Virus record (IMG/VR): IMGVR_UViG_3300025120_000341 | Coordinates: 1-29,686 of that record | DNA from: a virus | Length of the DNA stretch: 29,686 nt | Direction: 5' to 3' (one strand) | Shown here: piece after piece, positions 6,113-13,003 of the stretch | Layout: every line of letters begins with the position of its first letter | Numbering within the stretch: the stretch's first letter is position 1 | Made by a program: the position numbers and the translations under genes | Notes under the pieces: model-generated | Told to the model about the DNA's origin: nothing | What the model saw: only the letters and a program-made list of their open reading frames with translations | Databases searched by the model: none

Positions 6113-6540
6113 ATAGTAACAATGTTTTTTATAGTGATTTAAAAGTTGGTAAATATTATGAGAACATAATTTTAAAAAAAATAAACAAAAAATATCCTAA
6201 CGCATATATCGTTAAGGGGTATTGTAAAGAATGGGATATATTTATTCCTGAATTAAAAATTGGTGTTGAAGTTAAATCAGATAAAAAAAGTTTGCATACA
6301 GGTAATATTGTTATAGAAATAGAATTTAATAATAAACCATCTGCTTTATCTACAACTAAATCTAAATATTGGGTTATATATGATGGATTAAATTATAATT
6401 GGTTTAATGTAAATGACATAAGAAAATGTATAAAAGAAAATAATTTATATTATCGTGAATTTATTGGCAGGGGGGATATACATTCTAAAAAAGCATATTT
6501 AATAAAAAAAGAATTATTATATAAATATAAACTATTATGA
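6109..6540 (+). CDS. PD-(D/E)XK nuclease-like protein
   Basis: The 143-residue protein shows E18 on a helix, then EWDIFIPELKIGVEVKS with D43, E54 and K56, the D-x(10)-ExK core of PD-(D/E)XK nucleases. It is followed by a Gly-rich strand pair (TGNIVIEIEF). The overall size fits small phage resolvase/VRR-like enzymes that cut branched or mismatched DNA. It starts in an ATGA overlap with the sigma-like gene and ends in an ATGA overlap with a 48-aa gene, so it is in one operon. The substrate cannot be read from sequence; a homing- or restriction-type role is less likely given the operon. Confidence 0.6.
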   Translation: MNSNNVFYSDLKVGKYYENIILKKINKKYPNAYIVKGYCKEWDIFIPELKIGVEVKSDKKSLHTGNIVIEIEFNNKPSALSTTKSKYWVIYDGLNYNWFNVNDIRKCIKENNLYYREFIGRGDIHSKKAYLIKKELLYKYKLL

Positions 6541-6683
6541 GATTAGGAGATTTAATATATTACTTTACAACATATACAGGCATTAAGTTTCTTGTAGATA
6601 AATACCATAAGATGCGTGGCACTAAATGTAATTGTGAAAAAAGACGTAAAGACTGGAACGAAATAAAAATAAATAGATGGTAA
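6537..6683 (+). CDS. Small conserved phage protein with CxC motif
   Basis: This 48-residue ORF has ATG 6537 and TAA 6681-6683 and overlaps both neighbours. The sequence MRLGDLIYYFTTYTGIKFLV is followed by a basic segment with KCNCEKRRKDW. The combination of an N-terminal amphipathic helix and a C-x-C-(E/D)-K-R-R tail is one I recall from small proteins of flavobacterial phages, without known function. The Cys pair plus basic residues could bind metal or nucleic acid. It is supported as real by the chained overlaps. Confidence 0.6.
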   Translation: MRLGDLIYYFTTYTGIKFLVDKYHKMRGTKCNCEKRRKDWNEIKINRW

Positions 6684-6886
6684 AATTTAACGATTATGAT
6701 TTTAAACAATGGGAAGAATTTAGGCTTTCAAAAAGATCAACAATTAACCGTGAAGAATTTGAAATGGTTTGTAACCTGCACCGTTCCTACTACAAACATA
6801 ATTTACCAAATCCTTGTACCTGTTCACCCAAGCTAATTAATAAATGGATTAAAGAATTAAATGTAGTATGGAATAATGGGCATTGA
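6677..6886 (+). CDS. Small conserved phage protein, function unknown
   Basis: The 69-residue protein carries PCTCSPKLINKWIKELN near its C-terminus; Cys47 and Cys49 may bind metal, and the following helix ends in WNNGH. The N-terminal half (EEFRLSKRSTINREEFEMVCNLHR) is helical and charged, like a small DNA-associated protein. It overlaps the upstream gene by 7 bp and the downstream nuclease-like gene by 11 bp. No family name can be given. Its neighbours are replication and repair proteins. Confidence 0.6.
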   Translation: MVKFNDYDFKQWEEFRLSKRSTINREEFEMVCNLHRSYYKHNLPNPCTCSPKLINKWIKELNVVWNNGH

Positions 6887-7286
6887 TAAAATAAAGAAAC
6901 TTGAACAAGCTGTTGTAAAATTCTTAAACTTTGATGGATGGAATTTAGAATGGACTGGTGAAGGTTTTAAACATTATGACGCTTGTGGTTTTACAAGAAA
7001 GGGAAATCCTTGTGTAATAGAAATGAAGTTTCGTAATAAATATTATGAAGAAAAAATGTTGGAGAAGTCAAAATATGATGCACTAATGAAAATGGATAAA
7101 GAAGTAGTCAAACTTTATTTTGTTAATGATCCTAAAGGAAATTATTTATACTGGCTAAATACAATGAAACTTCCAGAACCTCAAAACAAGTATTGCCCTG
7201 ATACTACACTATGGACTAAAAAAAGGTTACTTAAACCTGTTTACTTACTAAAAGAAAACCAAGCCACAAGAATCAATTTAAATTAG
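6876..7286 (+). CDS. Second PD-(D/E)XK nuclease-like protein
   Basis: The protein has 136 residues. HYDACGFTRKGNPCVIEMKFRN gives D35, E49 and K51: the D-x(13)-ExK core of the PD-(D/E)XK fold, with a preceding helix containing E10. A helix 'EEKMLEKSKYDALM' follows, as in phage resolvase-like nucleases. It is not an evident duplicate of the 6109 protein; beyond the shared catalytic pattern the sequences differ. The last gene of its operon, it ends just before a new promoter. Likely job: branched-DNA or end processing in replication or packaging. Substrate is unknown. Confidence 0.6.
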   Translation: MGIDKIKKLEQAVVKFLNFDGWNLEWTGEGFKHYDACGFTRKGNPCVIEMKFRNKYYEEKMLEKSKYDALMKMDKEVVKLYFVNDPKGNYLYWLNTMKLPEPQNKYCPDTTLWTKKRLLKPVYLLKENQATRINLN

Positions 7287-7298
7287 TTTATTAATTTT

Positions 7299-7330
7299 TT
7301 TGTTAATTACATTTGTTTGATGTATCTTTA
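7299..7330 (+). promoter_or_regulatory. Bacteroidetes-type promoter before the exonuclease operon
   Basis: TTTG at 7299-7302 and TATCTTTA at 7323-7330 fit -33/-7 elements with a 20-bp spacer; the last base of the -7 box deviates from TAnnTTTG. A second -7 match, TACATTTG at 7308-7315, lies in the same stretch but has no good -33. ATG 7345 follows 15 bp after the -7 box. Confidence 0.5.
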
Positions 7331-7344
7331 AAACAAAAAACAAT

Positions 7345-7497
7345 ATGGCACACGAACCAAACGCATTTGAAAGTTCAATATTTGAACATTACAGATTACA
7401 AGAAAAAGCAAAAACAATAAATAATGCTATTAAGATTTTAATAGAACACAATTATATAGTTATTGATCTTGAAGGTAATTTTATAAAAAAAGATTAA
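7345..7497 (+). CDS. Small protein, function unknown
   Basis: The 50-residue ORF has ATG 7345 and TAA 7495-7497. The N-terminus MAHEPNAFESSIFEHYRL leads into a helix (QEKAKTINNAIKILIEHN) and a final strand pair (YIVIDLEGNFIKK). It is soluble and small. It is the first gene behind a Bacteroidetes-type promoter, 6 bp before the exonuclease. No recognised family. Coding-like composition and clean fit between promoter and next gene support it. Confidence 0.55.
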   Translation: MAHEPNAFESSIFEHYRLQEKAKTINNAIKILIEHNYIVIDLEGNFIKKD

Positions 7498-7503
7498 ATC
7501 AAA

Positions 7504-8217
7504 ATGATTTTATTAGTTGATGCAGACAGCTTAATATTTGCAAGTTGTTATAGAACAAAAGACGAAGAAAACGATGATCCTTACTATAGAGATATAGAAG
7601 ATTCTAAAGTTAAGTTTGATGAGCAGTTTATGAAGATTGTAAATGATTTGGAAGAACAATACGAAATAGACAAAGTCATTACGTTTAATGGAAGCAAAGG
7701 AAACTTTAGGAAACTAATTACACCTGTATATAAAGCAAACAGAAAGAAACAAGAATTGCCCCCATTACTTCACGATATGCACCAGTACGTTAAAGAAACA
7801 TACAATAGCATATTTGGTTTTGGAATAGAAACAGACGATCTGGTTGCGAGATATTGGTATAACATAAGCAAAGACATAGGAAGAAACGAAGTAATGATAG
7901 TAAGCATAGATAAAGACTACAAACAATTTCCTTGCTTAATGTATAACTATCACTACAAGCATAGGGTAGTATTAGACATAAGCGAAGATGAAGCATTATA
8001 TAACTTCTATGAACAAATGATAGTAGGAGATACTGCAGACAATGTAAACTACTTTAAAGGCAAAGGTAAAAAGTTTGCAGAAAACTATTACAAAGATTGC
8101 ACCACAAAATATCAATACACTAAAAAATTATACGAATTATTTAAAGAACAATACAAAGGCAAAGCAAAACAAAGATATACAGAATGTTATAACCTATTAA
8201 AATTAAGAACAGAATGA
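7504..8217 (+). CDS. 5'-3' exonuclease / flap endonuclease
   Basis: The 237-residue protein keeps the acidic metal-binding clusters of the FEN/T5-type 5' nuclease family in order: LLVDADSLIF (D6, D8), GIETDDLVA (E109, D111, D112), VSIDKDYKQF (D136, D138) and VGDTADNV (D176, D179). The last is followed by a GKGKK helix-hairpin-helix-like segment. It would remove RNA primers and flaps or resect 5' ends for recombination. It lacks a polymerase domain, as usual for phage versions. It overlaps the ParB-like gene by ATGA. Coding position behind its own promoter suggests early or middle expression. Confidence 0.88.
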   Translation: MILLVDADSLIFASCYRTKDEENDDPYYRDIEDSKVKFDEQFMKIVNDLEEQYEIDKVITFNGSKGNFRKLITPVYKANRKKQELPPLLHDMHQYVKETYNSIFGFGIETDDLVARYWYNISKDIGRNEVMIVSIDKDYKQFPCLMYNYHYKHRVVLDISEDEALYNFYEQMIVGDTADNVNYFKGKGKKFAENYYKDCTTKYQYTKKLYELFKEQYKGKAKQRYTECYNLLKLRTE

Positions 8218-8984
8218 AAAAATTTAAAATTAAAGAAATTAAAGAATTATTAAAACCAAAAAACTTATTAGAGTTTAACAGGGATATTAGTCAAAGACAT
8301 ACTAATTCAATGATTCAAAGCATTAATGAATGTGGAATATTAAGATTACCTGTAATTGGAAACATATCAAATTTTGATAAAAGAAAATATGTTATTATAG
8401 ATGGTCAACATTTATGCAATGCAATAGTACAAATGCCTAAAACATTATTTACTAATAATATAAATGAAATAGATTGTATTGTTAAAAAATATGATAATAA
8501 GAATGAAGTTATTTCAGATGTTGCGAAATTAAACAATATACAAAAAAGCTGGAATGATGAAAACTATTTAAATGCTTGGTATAAATTTGGAAATGATAAT
8601 ATAGATTATTTTTCTAATTACGCATATTTGTCTAATACTTATAATAATATCTTCGATGGTTTACCTTGTGGGTTTTTAGTTGACCTTTATGCTACAAGTA
8701 AAGAATTATTTAGAAATGGTAAATTAGAATTTAAAGATCAAGCATTTAGTGATAAATTAGCCCAATTATCTTTTATGCTTAAAATAGATTATAATAAAAA
8801 TTCTTTTACTTTACAAGGTTTAAGAAACTGGGCTTTTGATAGGAAATTTACTCATTTAAAAGATGTAGATTTTAATAAATTAAAGTCAAGATTAAAATTA
8901 TCATTAAAAAATAATGAAGATAAAAATTGTAATGGTAGGGAAGATTTTTCTAAATTTATAGACACAATATATAAAAGAATATAA
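8214..8984 (+). CDS. ParB/sulfiredoxin-fold protein
   Basis: The protein has 256 residues. An N-terminal ParB-like pattern is visible: residues ~20-35 (FNRDISQRHTNSMIQSI), then ILRLPVIGN and YVIIDGQHLCNA (D63-G64-Q65-H66), equivalent to the 'DG(Q/E)HR' nucleotide-binding signature, with Leu in place of the usual Arg. The remaining 180 residues are helical and Lys/Asn-rich with no recognised domain; there is no evident ParB helix-turn-helix. Such phage proteins may act as CTP/ATP-binding regulators or nucleases. It is coupled to the exonuclease by ATGA and followed by the DnaA-like gene at 13 bp. Confidence 0.65.
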   Translation: MKKFKIKEIKELLKPKNLLEFNRDISQRHTNSMIQSINECGILRLPVIGNISNFDKRKYVIIDGQHLCNAIVQMPKTLFTNNINEIDCIVKKYDNKNEVISDVAKLNNIQKSWNDENYLNAWYKFGNDNIDYFSNYAYLSNTYNNIFDGLPCGFLVDLYATSKELFRNGKLEFKDQAFSDKLAQLSFMLKIDYNKNSFTLQGLRNWAFDRKFTHLKDVDFNKLKSRLKLSLKNNEDKNCNGREDFSKFIDTIYKRI

Positions 8985-8997
8985 AACATAATAAAAA

Positions 8998-9531
8998 ATG
9001 AATAAACAAGAAATAGAAGTACAAGATCATTACTTTGTACAAAATGAAGTGGCTGAAAAAATAATACAACTATCAGGAATAAATGTATTTCAAAGATCAA
9101 GAAAACGTGAAATAGTAGAAATGCGTTCATTATTGTTTTATATACTAAAGAACAAATTAAATATGGGTCTTACAGAAATAGCAACATACTTTAGAGAATC
9201 AGGAACGTCTATTAATCACGCAACTGTTATATGGTCATTAAAAAATTATGACATATATAAAAAGACAAATAAAAAACTTCAAGAAATAGAAGAAATGATT
9301 ATACTTAAAACAAGTATGAATATGAAAGGTGTGAACAGGGAAAACTATTTAGAATTAAAATGTATTAAACTTGAAGAAGAATTAAAAGTATTAAAAGAAA
9401 ATCCTATAATAAATTTAGTTAATGAAATACCTAAACATTTAGAAGGTGAAGCATTAACAAGAATAGAATTGCTTATAAGGGGGTGGGAATGGCAATACAA
9501 AGATAGTTCAACAGCTTATGCAGGAGAATAA
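8998..9531 (+). CDS. DnaA domain-IV-like DNA-binding protein
   Basis: The protein has 177 residues. Residues ~30-90 (RSRKREIVEMRSLLFYIL...MGLTEIATYF...INHATVIWSLK) match the C-terminal DNA-binding domain of DnaA: basic loop, long helix, then the 'D/N-H-x-T-V' helix that reads DnaA boxes (here INHATVIW). There is no AAA+ domain; the C-terminal half is helical, with a coiled-coil-like segment (LELKCIKLEEELKVL). Stand-alone domain-IV proteins occur in phages and may bind an origin or a promoter, or compete with host DnaA. It overlaps the following coiled-coil gene by 14 bp. I found no convincing DnaA-box cluster in the window. Confidence 0.7.
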   Translation: MNKQEIEVQDHYFVQNEVAEKIIQLSGINVFQRSRKREIVEMRSLLFYILKNKLNMGLTEIATYFRESGTSINHATVIWSLKNYDIYKKTNKKLQEIEEMIILKTSMNMKGVNRENYLELKCIKLEEELKVLKENPIINLVNEIPKHLEGEALTRIELLIRGWEWQYKDSSTAYAGE

Positions 9532-9733
9532 AACAAAAGATCAAGCATTACTTAAAGTTCAATCTAAAATATGGGAACAAAAAAGATTCATAAGAGAATT
9601 AGAAAATGATATTGAAAAAGATAATCTTGAATTTGAAGAAATAGAATTACAATTAAATAATGTACTTACACAACTTGAAGTATATGAATACATAAAAAAA
9701 GCAATACAAAATTATGACACAACAAGAATTTAA
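9518..9733 (+). CDS. Small coiled-coil protein
   Basis: The protein is 71 residues, nearly all helix, with heptad spacing through residues 10-60 (LLKVQSKIWEQKRFIRELEN, then LQLNNVLTQLEVYEYIKKA), very likely a coiled coil. It overlaps the DnaA-like gene upstream (14 bp) and the Nmad1-like gene downstream (20 bp), so it is translated in a chain with them. Function unknown; a partner for the DnaA-like protein is conceivable only by position. Confidence 0.6.
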   Translation: MQENKTKDQALLKVQSKIWEQKRFIRELENDIEKDNLEFEEIELQLNNVLTQLEVYEYIKKAIQNYDTTRI

Positions 9734-10049
9734 AGAAACAAAGAAATATCTATTAGACAAATGTCAAGAAATAATGGATGCCAAACAACCTGAATACACA
9801 CAAAAGAATATAGACGTTCTAAACAACTTTAAATGTTCTGCAAAATTTATAGGAATAGAACCTATGGAAGTATGGGCAGTATTCTTTAATAAACATATAC
9901 AAGCAATATTAACACACGCAGGAGATCCTACTATGCCACAAGCAGAACCAATAGAAAGTAGATATGCAGACGCTATAAACTATTTACTATTAGGATTTAG
10001 TATTCTACAAGACAGACCAAAAAAAGACATAATATCTGGTACTGAATGA
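9714..10049 (+). CDS. Nmad1/DUF1599-like protein (nucleotide-modification associated)
   Basis: The 111-residue protein reads KQPEYTQKNIDVLNNFKCSA, then EVWAVFFNKHIQAI and EPIESRYADAINYLLLGFSI. The 'Y..k..D.l.NF...a', 'vw.vyl.KH..ai' and 'E....R..D..NYl.L' blocks resemble the helical DUF1599 / nucleotide modification-associated domain 1 family, related to MazG-like all-alpha NTP pyrophosphatases. It directly precedes, with a 4-bp overlap, a Mom-like modification enzyme, which strengthens a link to modified bases. An NTP-pool house-cleaning role is the alternative. Assignment is by pattern only. Confidence 0.55.
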   Translation: MTQQEFKETKKYLLDKCQEIMDAKQPEYTQKNIDVLNNFKCSAKFIGIEPMEVWAVFFNKHIQAILTHAGDPTMPQAEPIESRYADAINYLLLGFSILQDRPKKDIISGTE

Positions 10050-10681
10050 TAAAAGAAACTTATAAAGTAAAGTCTATAAAGAAAGAACTTTGTAAAGAAT
10101 GGTTATTATATAAACATTATGCTAAAAGAATACCCTCTATATCTTATGCTTTTGGTTTATTCGATGATAAAATAATGCAAGGCATATTGACTGTTGGTAA
10201 ACCTGCAAGTAATTCTTTATGTATAGGGGTTTGTGGTAAGAATAATTCTAAATATGTATATGAGTTAAATAGATTATGTGTAAATGATGGATTGAAAAAA
10301 AATATATTAAGTTATTTTGTATCACAATCTTTAAAAATGCTTAACAATATAATTTTAGTTAGTTATGCTGATACATTACACAATCATAATGGTTATATAT
10401 ATCAGGCTACTAATTGGATTTATACAGGTCTAACAAAACAAAGAACAGATATTGGTAGTGGTAATAATAAACATAGTAGGCATTATGATAAAAGTATAGA
10501 TTACAAAAAAAATAGAAAATTTAGAAGTTCCAAGCATAGATACATATATATTATAGCATCAAAAAAACGAAGAAAAAAATTGTTAAAAGAATTAAATTAT
10601 AAAATATATAAATATCCAAAAGGTCAAAATATAAACTACGATACGAGTTATAAAACAACAAACCAAACAGAATTATTTTAA
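10046..10681 (+). CDS. Mom-like DNA base-modification protein (GNAT-type)
   Basis: The protein has 211 residues. Conserved-looking blocks in order: EWLLYKHYAKRIPSISYAFG (18-37), VGKPASNSLCIGVCG (50-64), VYELNRLCVND (71-81), LSYFVSQSLKML (88-99), ILVSYADT (103-110) and YIYQATNWIYTG (117-128), then a basic C-terminus with KHRYIYI. This pattern recalls the Mom family, whose Mu member adds a methylcarbamoyl group to adenines and protects phage DNA from restriction; the fold is GNAT-like. The overlap with an Nmad1-like gene supports a DNA-modification module. The gene ends immediately at a late-promoter motif. The exact chemistry cannot be read. Confidence 0.65.
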   Translation: MIKETYKVKSIKKELCKEWLLYKHYAKRIPSISYAFGLFDDKIMQGILTVGKPASNSLCIGVCGKNNSKYVYELNRLCVNDGLKKNILSYFVSQSLKMLNNIILVSYADTLHNHNGYIYQATNWIYTGLTKQRTDIGSGNNKHSRHYDKSIDYKKNRKFRSSKHRYIYIIASKKRRKKLLKELNYKIYKYPKGQNINYDTSYKTTNQTELF

Positions 10682-10706
10682 AATTGCCAAAAAATTACGT
10701 TATATA
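10680..10706 (+). promoter_or_regulatory. Late-type bipartite promoter motif, copy 1 (terminase)
   Basis: AAAA at 10680-10683 (preceded by T), 13-bp spacer, ACGTTATATA at 10697-10706. It has the same spacing as four other copies. It stands between the Mom-like gene and the terminase block. The first ATG (10737) is 30 bp further, the only copy with room for a real leader. Confidence 0.65.
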
Positions 10707-10736
10707 TATAAATTGAATAAACAATAATATTTCAAT

Positions 10737-10871
10737 ATGGATTCTAAAAATGGAAACAGTCAACTTAATGAAGAAAGAAACAATTATAACAATAAGGTTT
10801 CAAGATTAAATATATTAGGAGAATGCAGAACTGTTAAATGGAATAAGCAAAGACGCTTTAGAACAATTTAA
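10737..10871 (+). CDS. Short ORF upstream of small terminase; possibly the N-terminal part of a frameshifted gene
   Basis: ATG 10737 opens a 44-codon frame that stops at TAA 10869-10871. It reads plausibly up to about 10820 (MDSKNGNSQLNEERNNYNNK, then VSRLNILGE) and then becomes atypical (CRTVKWNKQRRFRTI). From about 10822 the +1 frame, which is the frame of the terminase gene at 10882, reads a protein-like NAELLNGISKDALEQFKKHI but has no start codon. The simplest reading is one gene broken by an indel or a +1 frameshift near AGGAG at 10817-10821. The alternative is a genuine 44-aa peptide. Confidence 0.4.
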   Translation: MDSKNGNSQLNEERNNYNNKVSRLNILGECRTVKWNKQRRFRTI

Positions 10872-10881
10872 AAAACATATT

Positions 10882-11148
10882 ATGGATAATCGTAAAAACA
10901 ATGGAGGAGCAAGAGAAGGTGCAGGTAGACCTAAAAAAGCAGATGAATTAAAACTAATTGAAAAATTAGATTCATTAATAGACAATGACGAAGTTATAAA
11001 GACTTTAGGTAAACAAATATTAAAAGGAGATTCAAGAGCTATGAATTTATACTTTGGATATAGATATGGCAAACCTAAAGAATCAGTAGACATAACTTCA
11101 AGTGAAGGCTTGAACATAAACTTCAAAGACTTAATTAAGTTTAAGTGA
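10882..11148 (+). CDS. terS: Terminase small subunit
   Basis: The 88-residue product starts MDNRKNNGGAREGAGRPKKA, the Gly/Arg-rich 'GGAReGAGRPkK' lead typical of small terminases of Bacteroidetes phages. A helical middle follows, then LYFGYRYGKPKESVDITSSE, also typical ahead of the C-terminal segment that contacts the large subunit. It recognises phage DNA for packaging. The stop overlaps the GTG start of the large subunit. The same frame is open upstream to 10819 without a start codon, so the mature protein could be about 20 residues or more longer if a frameshift joins it to the 10737 ORF. Confidence 0.72.
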   Translation: MDNRKNNGGAREGAGRPKKADELKLIEKLDSLIDNDEVIKTLGKQILKGDSRAMNLYFGYRYGKPKESVDITSSEGLNINFKDLIKFK

Positions 11149-12350
11149 TTGAAATAAATAAAAAGTATTCACCTATTGCAGAATCAGATGGGAGGTACTT
11201 TATAGTAACTGGTGGTCGAGGATCTGGTAAATCATTTTCTGTAAACCTCTTATTAGTTCTTCTTACTTATGAAGCTGGACATACTATTCTATTTACTCGT
11301 TATACTTTATCTTCTACTTATATTTCTATTATTCCTGAATTTATTGAAAAAATAGAGATGCTTAAAAAGTATGATGACTTTCATATCACAAAAGATGAAA
11401 TAAGAAATAAGCGTTCAGGAAGCAAGATAATATTCAAAGGGATAAAAACTTCAAGTGGTGATCAAACAGCTAATCTAAAGTCATTACAAGGCGTTACAAC
11501 ATTTGTATTAGATGAAGCAGAAGAACTAACTAATGAAGATACATTTGACAAGATAGATTTATCAGTAAGACAATTAGGTAAACACAATAGGGTAATACTA
11601 ATATTGAATCCTGCAACTAAAGAACATTGGATCTATAAAAGATTCTTTGAAGATAAAGGAATACAAGAAAGTATAAACACAACTAAAGATAATGTTACAT
11701 ACATTCACACAACTTATAAAGACAATATTGAAAACCTTTCAGAAAGCTATTTAAACCAAATAGAAAACATTAAACAACGCAGACCACAAAAATACAAAAC
11801 CCAAATAATGGGAGGGTGGCTTGATAAAGCAGAAGGTGTAATATTTACTAACTGGCAAATAGGTAAATTTAAAAAAGTAGGTGTTAGTGTATTTGGTCAA
11901 GATTATGGGTTTAACGATCCAAACACATTAGTAGAAACTAATATAGATACTACAAGAAAGATTATTTATTTAAAAGAATGCTTTTACTTAAACGGATTAA
12001 CAACAACAGAAATAGCACGTTTGAATATGAAACACGCTACAGATAATTTAATAATTGGAGATGCAGCAGAAAAAAGATTAATCTATGAACTCAAACAAAA
12101 AGGATCTAATATAGTTTCTTCAATTAAAGGAGCAGGATCTATAACCTATGGGATCAGCTTATTACAAGACTATGATTTAATAGTAGACGAACAAAGTATA
12201 AATTTAATAAAAGAACTAAACAACTATAGTTGGCTTGAAAAGAAATCAAACACACCTATTGATAAATATAACCATTTAATAGATGCTATTAGATATGCAG
12301 TAAGCTACCAGCTACAGAACCCCAATAGGGGCAAATACTATATACAATAA
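11145..12350 (+). CDS. terL: Terminase large subunit (ATPase and nuclease)
   Basis: The protein has 401 residues, a normal length. The ATPase half carries Walker A GGRGSGKS (residues 23-30), Walker B TFVLDEAEEL (D123, E124) and the coupling motif LNPAT (154-158). The nuclease half has the acidic triad FGQDYGF (D253), IIGDAAEKRL (D306) and HLIDAIRYA (D380). This is the Terminase_3 type, cutting and pumping phage DNA into proheads. The start is GTG at 11145 in a GTGA overlap with the small-subunit stop; the next Met is at residue 72, inside the ATPase domain, so GTG is required. The whole block sits behind late motif copy 1. Confidence 0.93.
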   Translation: MIEINKKYSPIAESDGRYFIVTGGRGSGKSFSVNLLLVLLTYEAGHTILFTRYTLSSTYISIIPEFIEKIEMLKKYDDFHITKDEIRNKRSGSKIIFKGIKTSSGDQTANLKSLQGVTTFVLDEAEELTNEDTFDKIDLSVRQLGKHNRVILILNPATKEHWIYKRFFEDKGIQESINTTKDNVTYIHTTYKDNIENLSESYLNQIENIKQRRPQKYKTQIMGGWLDKAEGVIFTNWQIGKFKKVGVSVFGQDYGFNDPNTLVETNIDTTRKIIYLKECFYLNGLTTTEIARLNMKHATDNLIIGDAAEKRLIYELKQKGSNIVSSIKGAGSITYGISLLQDYDLIVDEQSINLIKELNNYSWLEKKSNTPIDKYNHLIDAIRYAVSYQLQNPNRGKYYIQ

Positions 12351-12451
12351 TGGAATGTAAAAAATGCAAACAGACAATGACTATATATTCAGGCAAAGAT
12401 AATAAAGACTACTACTACTGTAGAGAATGTGATATTATTGAATACGAATAA
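12350..12451 (+). CDS. Double-CxxC zinc-ribbon mini-protein, paralogue of the one at 3203
   Basis: The ORF is 33 residues, ATG 12350 (sharing one base with the terminase stop) to TAA 12449-12451. It reads MECKKCKQTM and YYYCRECD, giving C3/C6 and C24/C27. The spacing of knuckles is identical to the 40-aa protein at 3203-3325 (MECKKCK against MKCKKCK), so the two are probably paralogues. Likely a minimal zinc ribbon. Function unknown. The TAATG coupling to the terminase suggests coexpression with late genes. Confidence 0.6.
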   Translation: MECKKCKQTMTIYSGKDNKDYYYCRECDIIEYE

Positions 12452-12493
12452 ACTTTATTAACAGATTTGTTATTTATTTTGTATATTGCATAT

Positions 12494-12670
12494 ATGAAGT
12501 TAACAGAAGAACAAATTGAATTAGCAGAAACAGAACATACGTTTATGTTGATATTTGAACCTAACTCAAGAAGATATAGTAAGAAATTATGGAACTTATA
12601 TAAAATACAAGTATGGGTTACTTATAAAGATGGTAGGTTTTATAAAGCTGATAATAAAGGCTGGATATAA
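12494..12670 (+). CDS. Small protein, function unknown
   Basis: I choose ATG 12494 (MKLTEEQIELAETEH, 58 aa); an in-frame ATG at 12467 would add a hydrophobic, promoter-like AT-rich stretch and is less likely. The N-terminal helix is acidic; the rest (LIFEPNSRRYSKKLWNLYK, then VWVTYKDGRFYKAD) looks like a small beta-rich, basic, aromatic domain. No family recognised. It is flanked by AT-rich intergenic segments that carry promoter-like sequences and is probably its own short unit. Confidence 0.5.
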   Translation: MKLTEEQIELAETEHTFMLIFEPNSRRYSKKLWNLYKIQVWVTYKDGRFYKADNKGWI

Positions 12671-12686
12671 ATAACTTATTAAATAT

Positions 12687-12717
12687 TTTGTTAATTAAAT
12701 ATATTGTATTATATTAG
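12687..12717 (+). promoter_or_regulatory. Possible Bacteroidetes-type promoter
   Basis: TTTG at 12687-12690 and TATATTAG at 12710-12717 give -33/-7-like boxes with a 19-bp spacer; the -7 box has A in place of the second-last T. It shares the surrounding TTTTGTTAATTA sequence with the promoter region at 7299. It would serve the small gene starting at 12731 or 12758. Confidence 0.4.
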
Positions 12718-12757
12718 CTGTATAATTGCAATGAAGCAGTTATATAAACAAAACAAA

Positions 12758-13003
12758 ATGAACAAAATTAAATTTACTTATGATTCAAAGACTATATTAA
12801 TTAAAAAAGATAATGAAATAAGAGAAGATATAGAAACTTGTAAAAATATATTGTCAGATTTAGAAAAATTAATTAGTGATAGAGAAAAGCAAGATGCTGA
12901 AAACCAACAATGGTGGGATGATAGAAAAAAGTTTACTAATGATTGGATGAATTTAATAGATAAATTAAACGATAAATTAATAGAAAAAAATAAATTAACT
13001 TAA
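12758..13003 (+). CDS. Small acidic/basic helical protein
   Basis: I prefer ATG 12758 (MNKIKFTYDSKTILI, 81 aa); in-frame ATGs at 12731 and 12704 add MKQLYKQNK and a hydrophobic stretch overlapping the putative promoter. After a short strand pair, the protein is helical with heptad-like spacing (IETCKNILSDLEKLISDREK) and a Trp-rich patch (QQWWDDRKKFTNDW). Possible coiled coil. Function unknown. Directly followed at 3 bp by the GC-rich structured element. Confidence 0.5.
   Translation: MNKIKFTYDSKTILIKKDNEIREDIETCKNILSDLEKLISDREKQDAENQQWWDDRKKFTNDWMNLIDKLNDKLIEKNKLT

Noticed and set aside
12454-12488. Promoter before the gene at 12494 (TATTTTG or TATATTG boxes)
   Set aside because: No TTTG box at 19-21 bp spacing; AT-rich sequence gives many chance near-matches.
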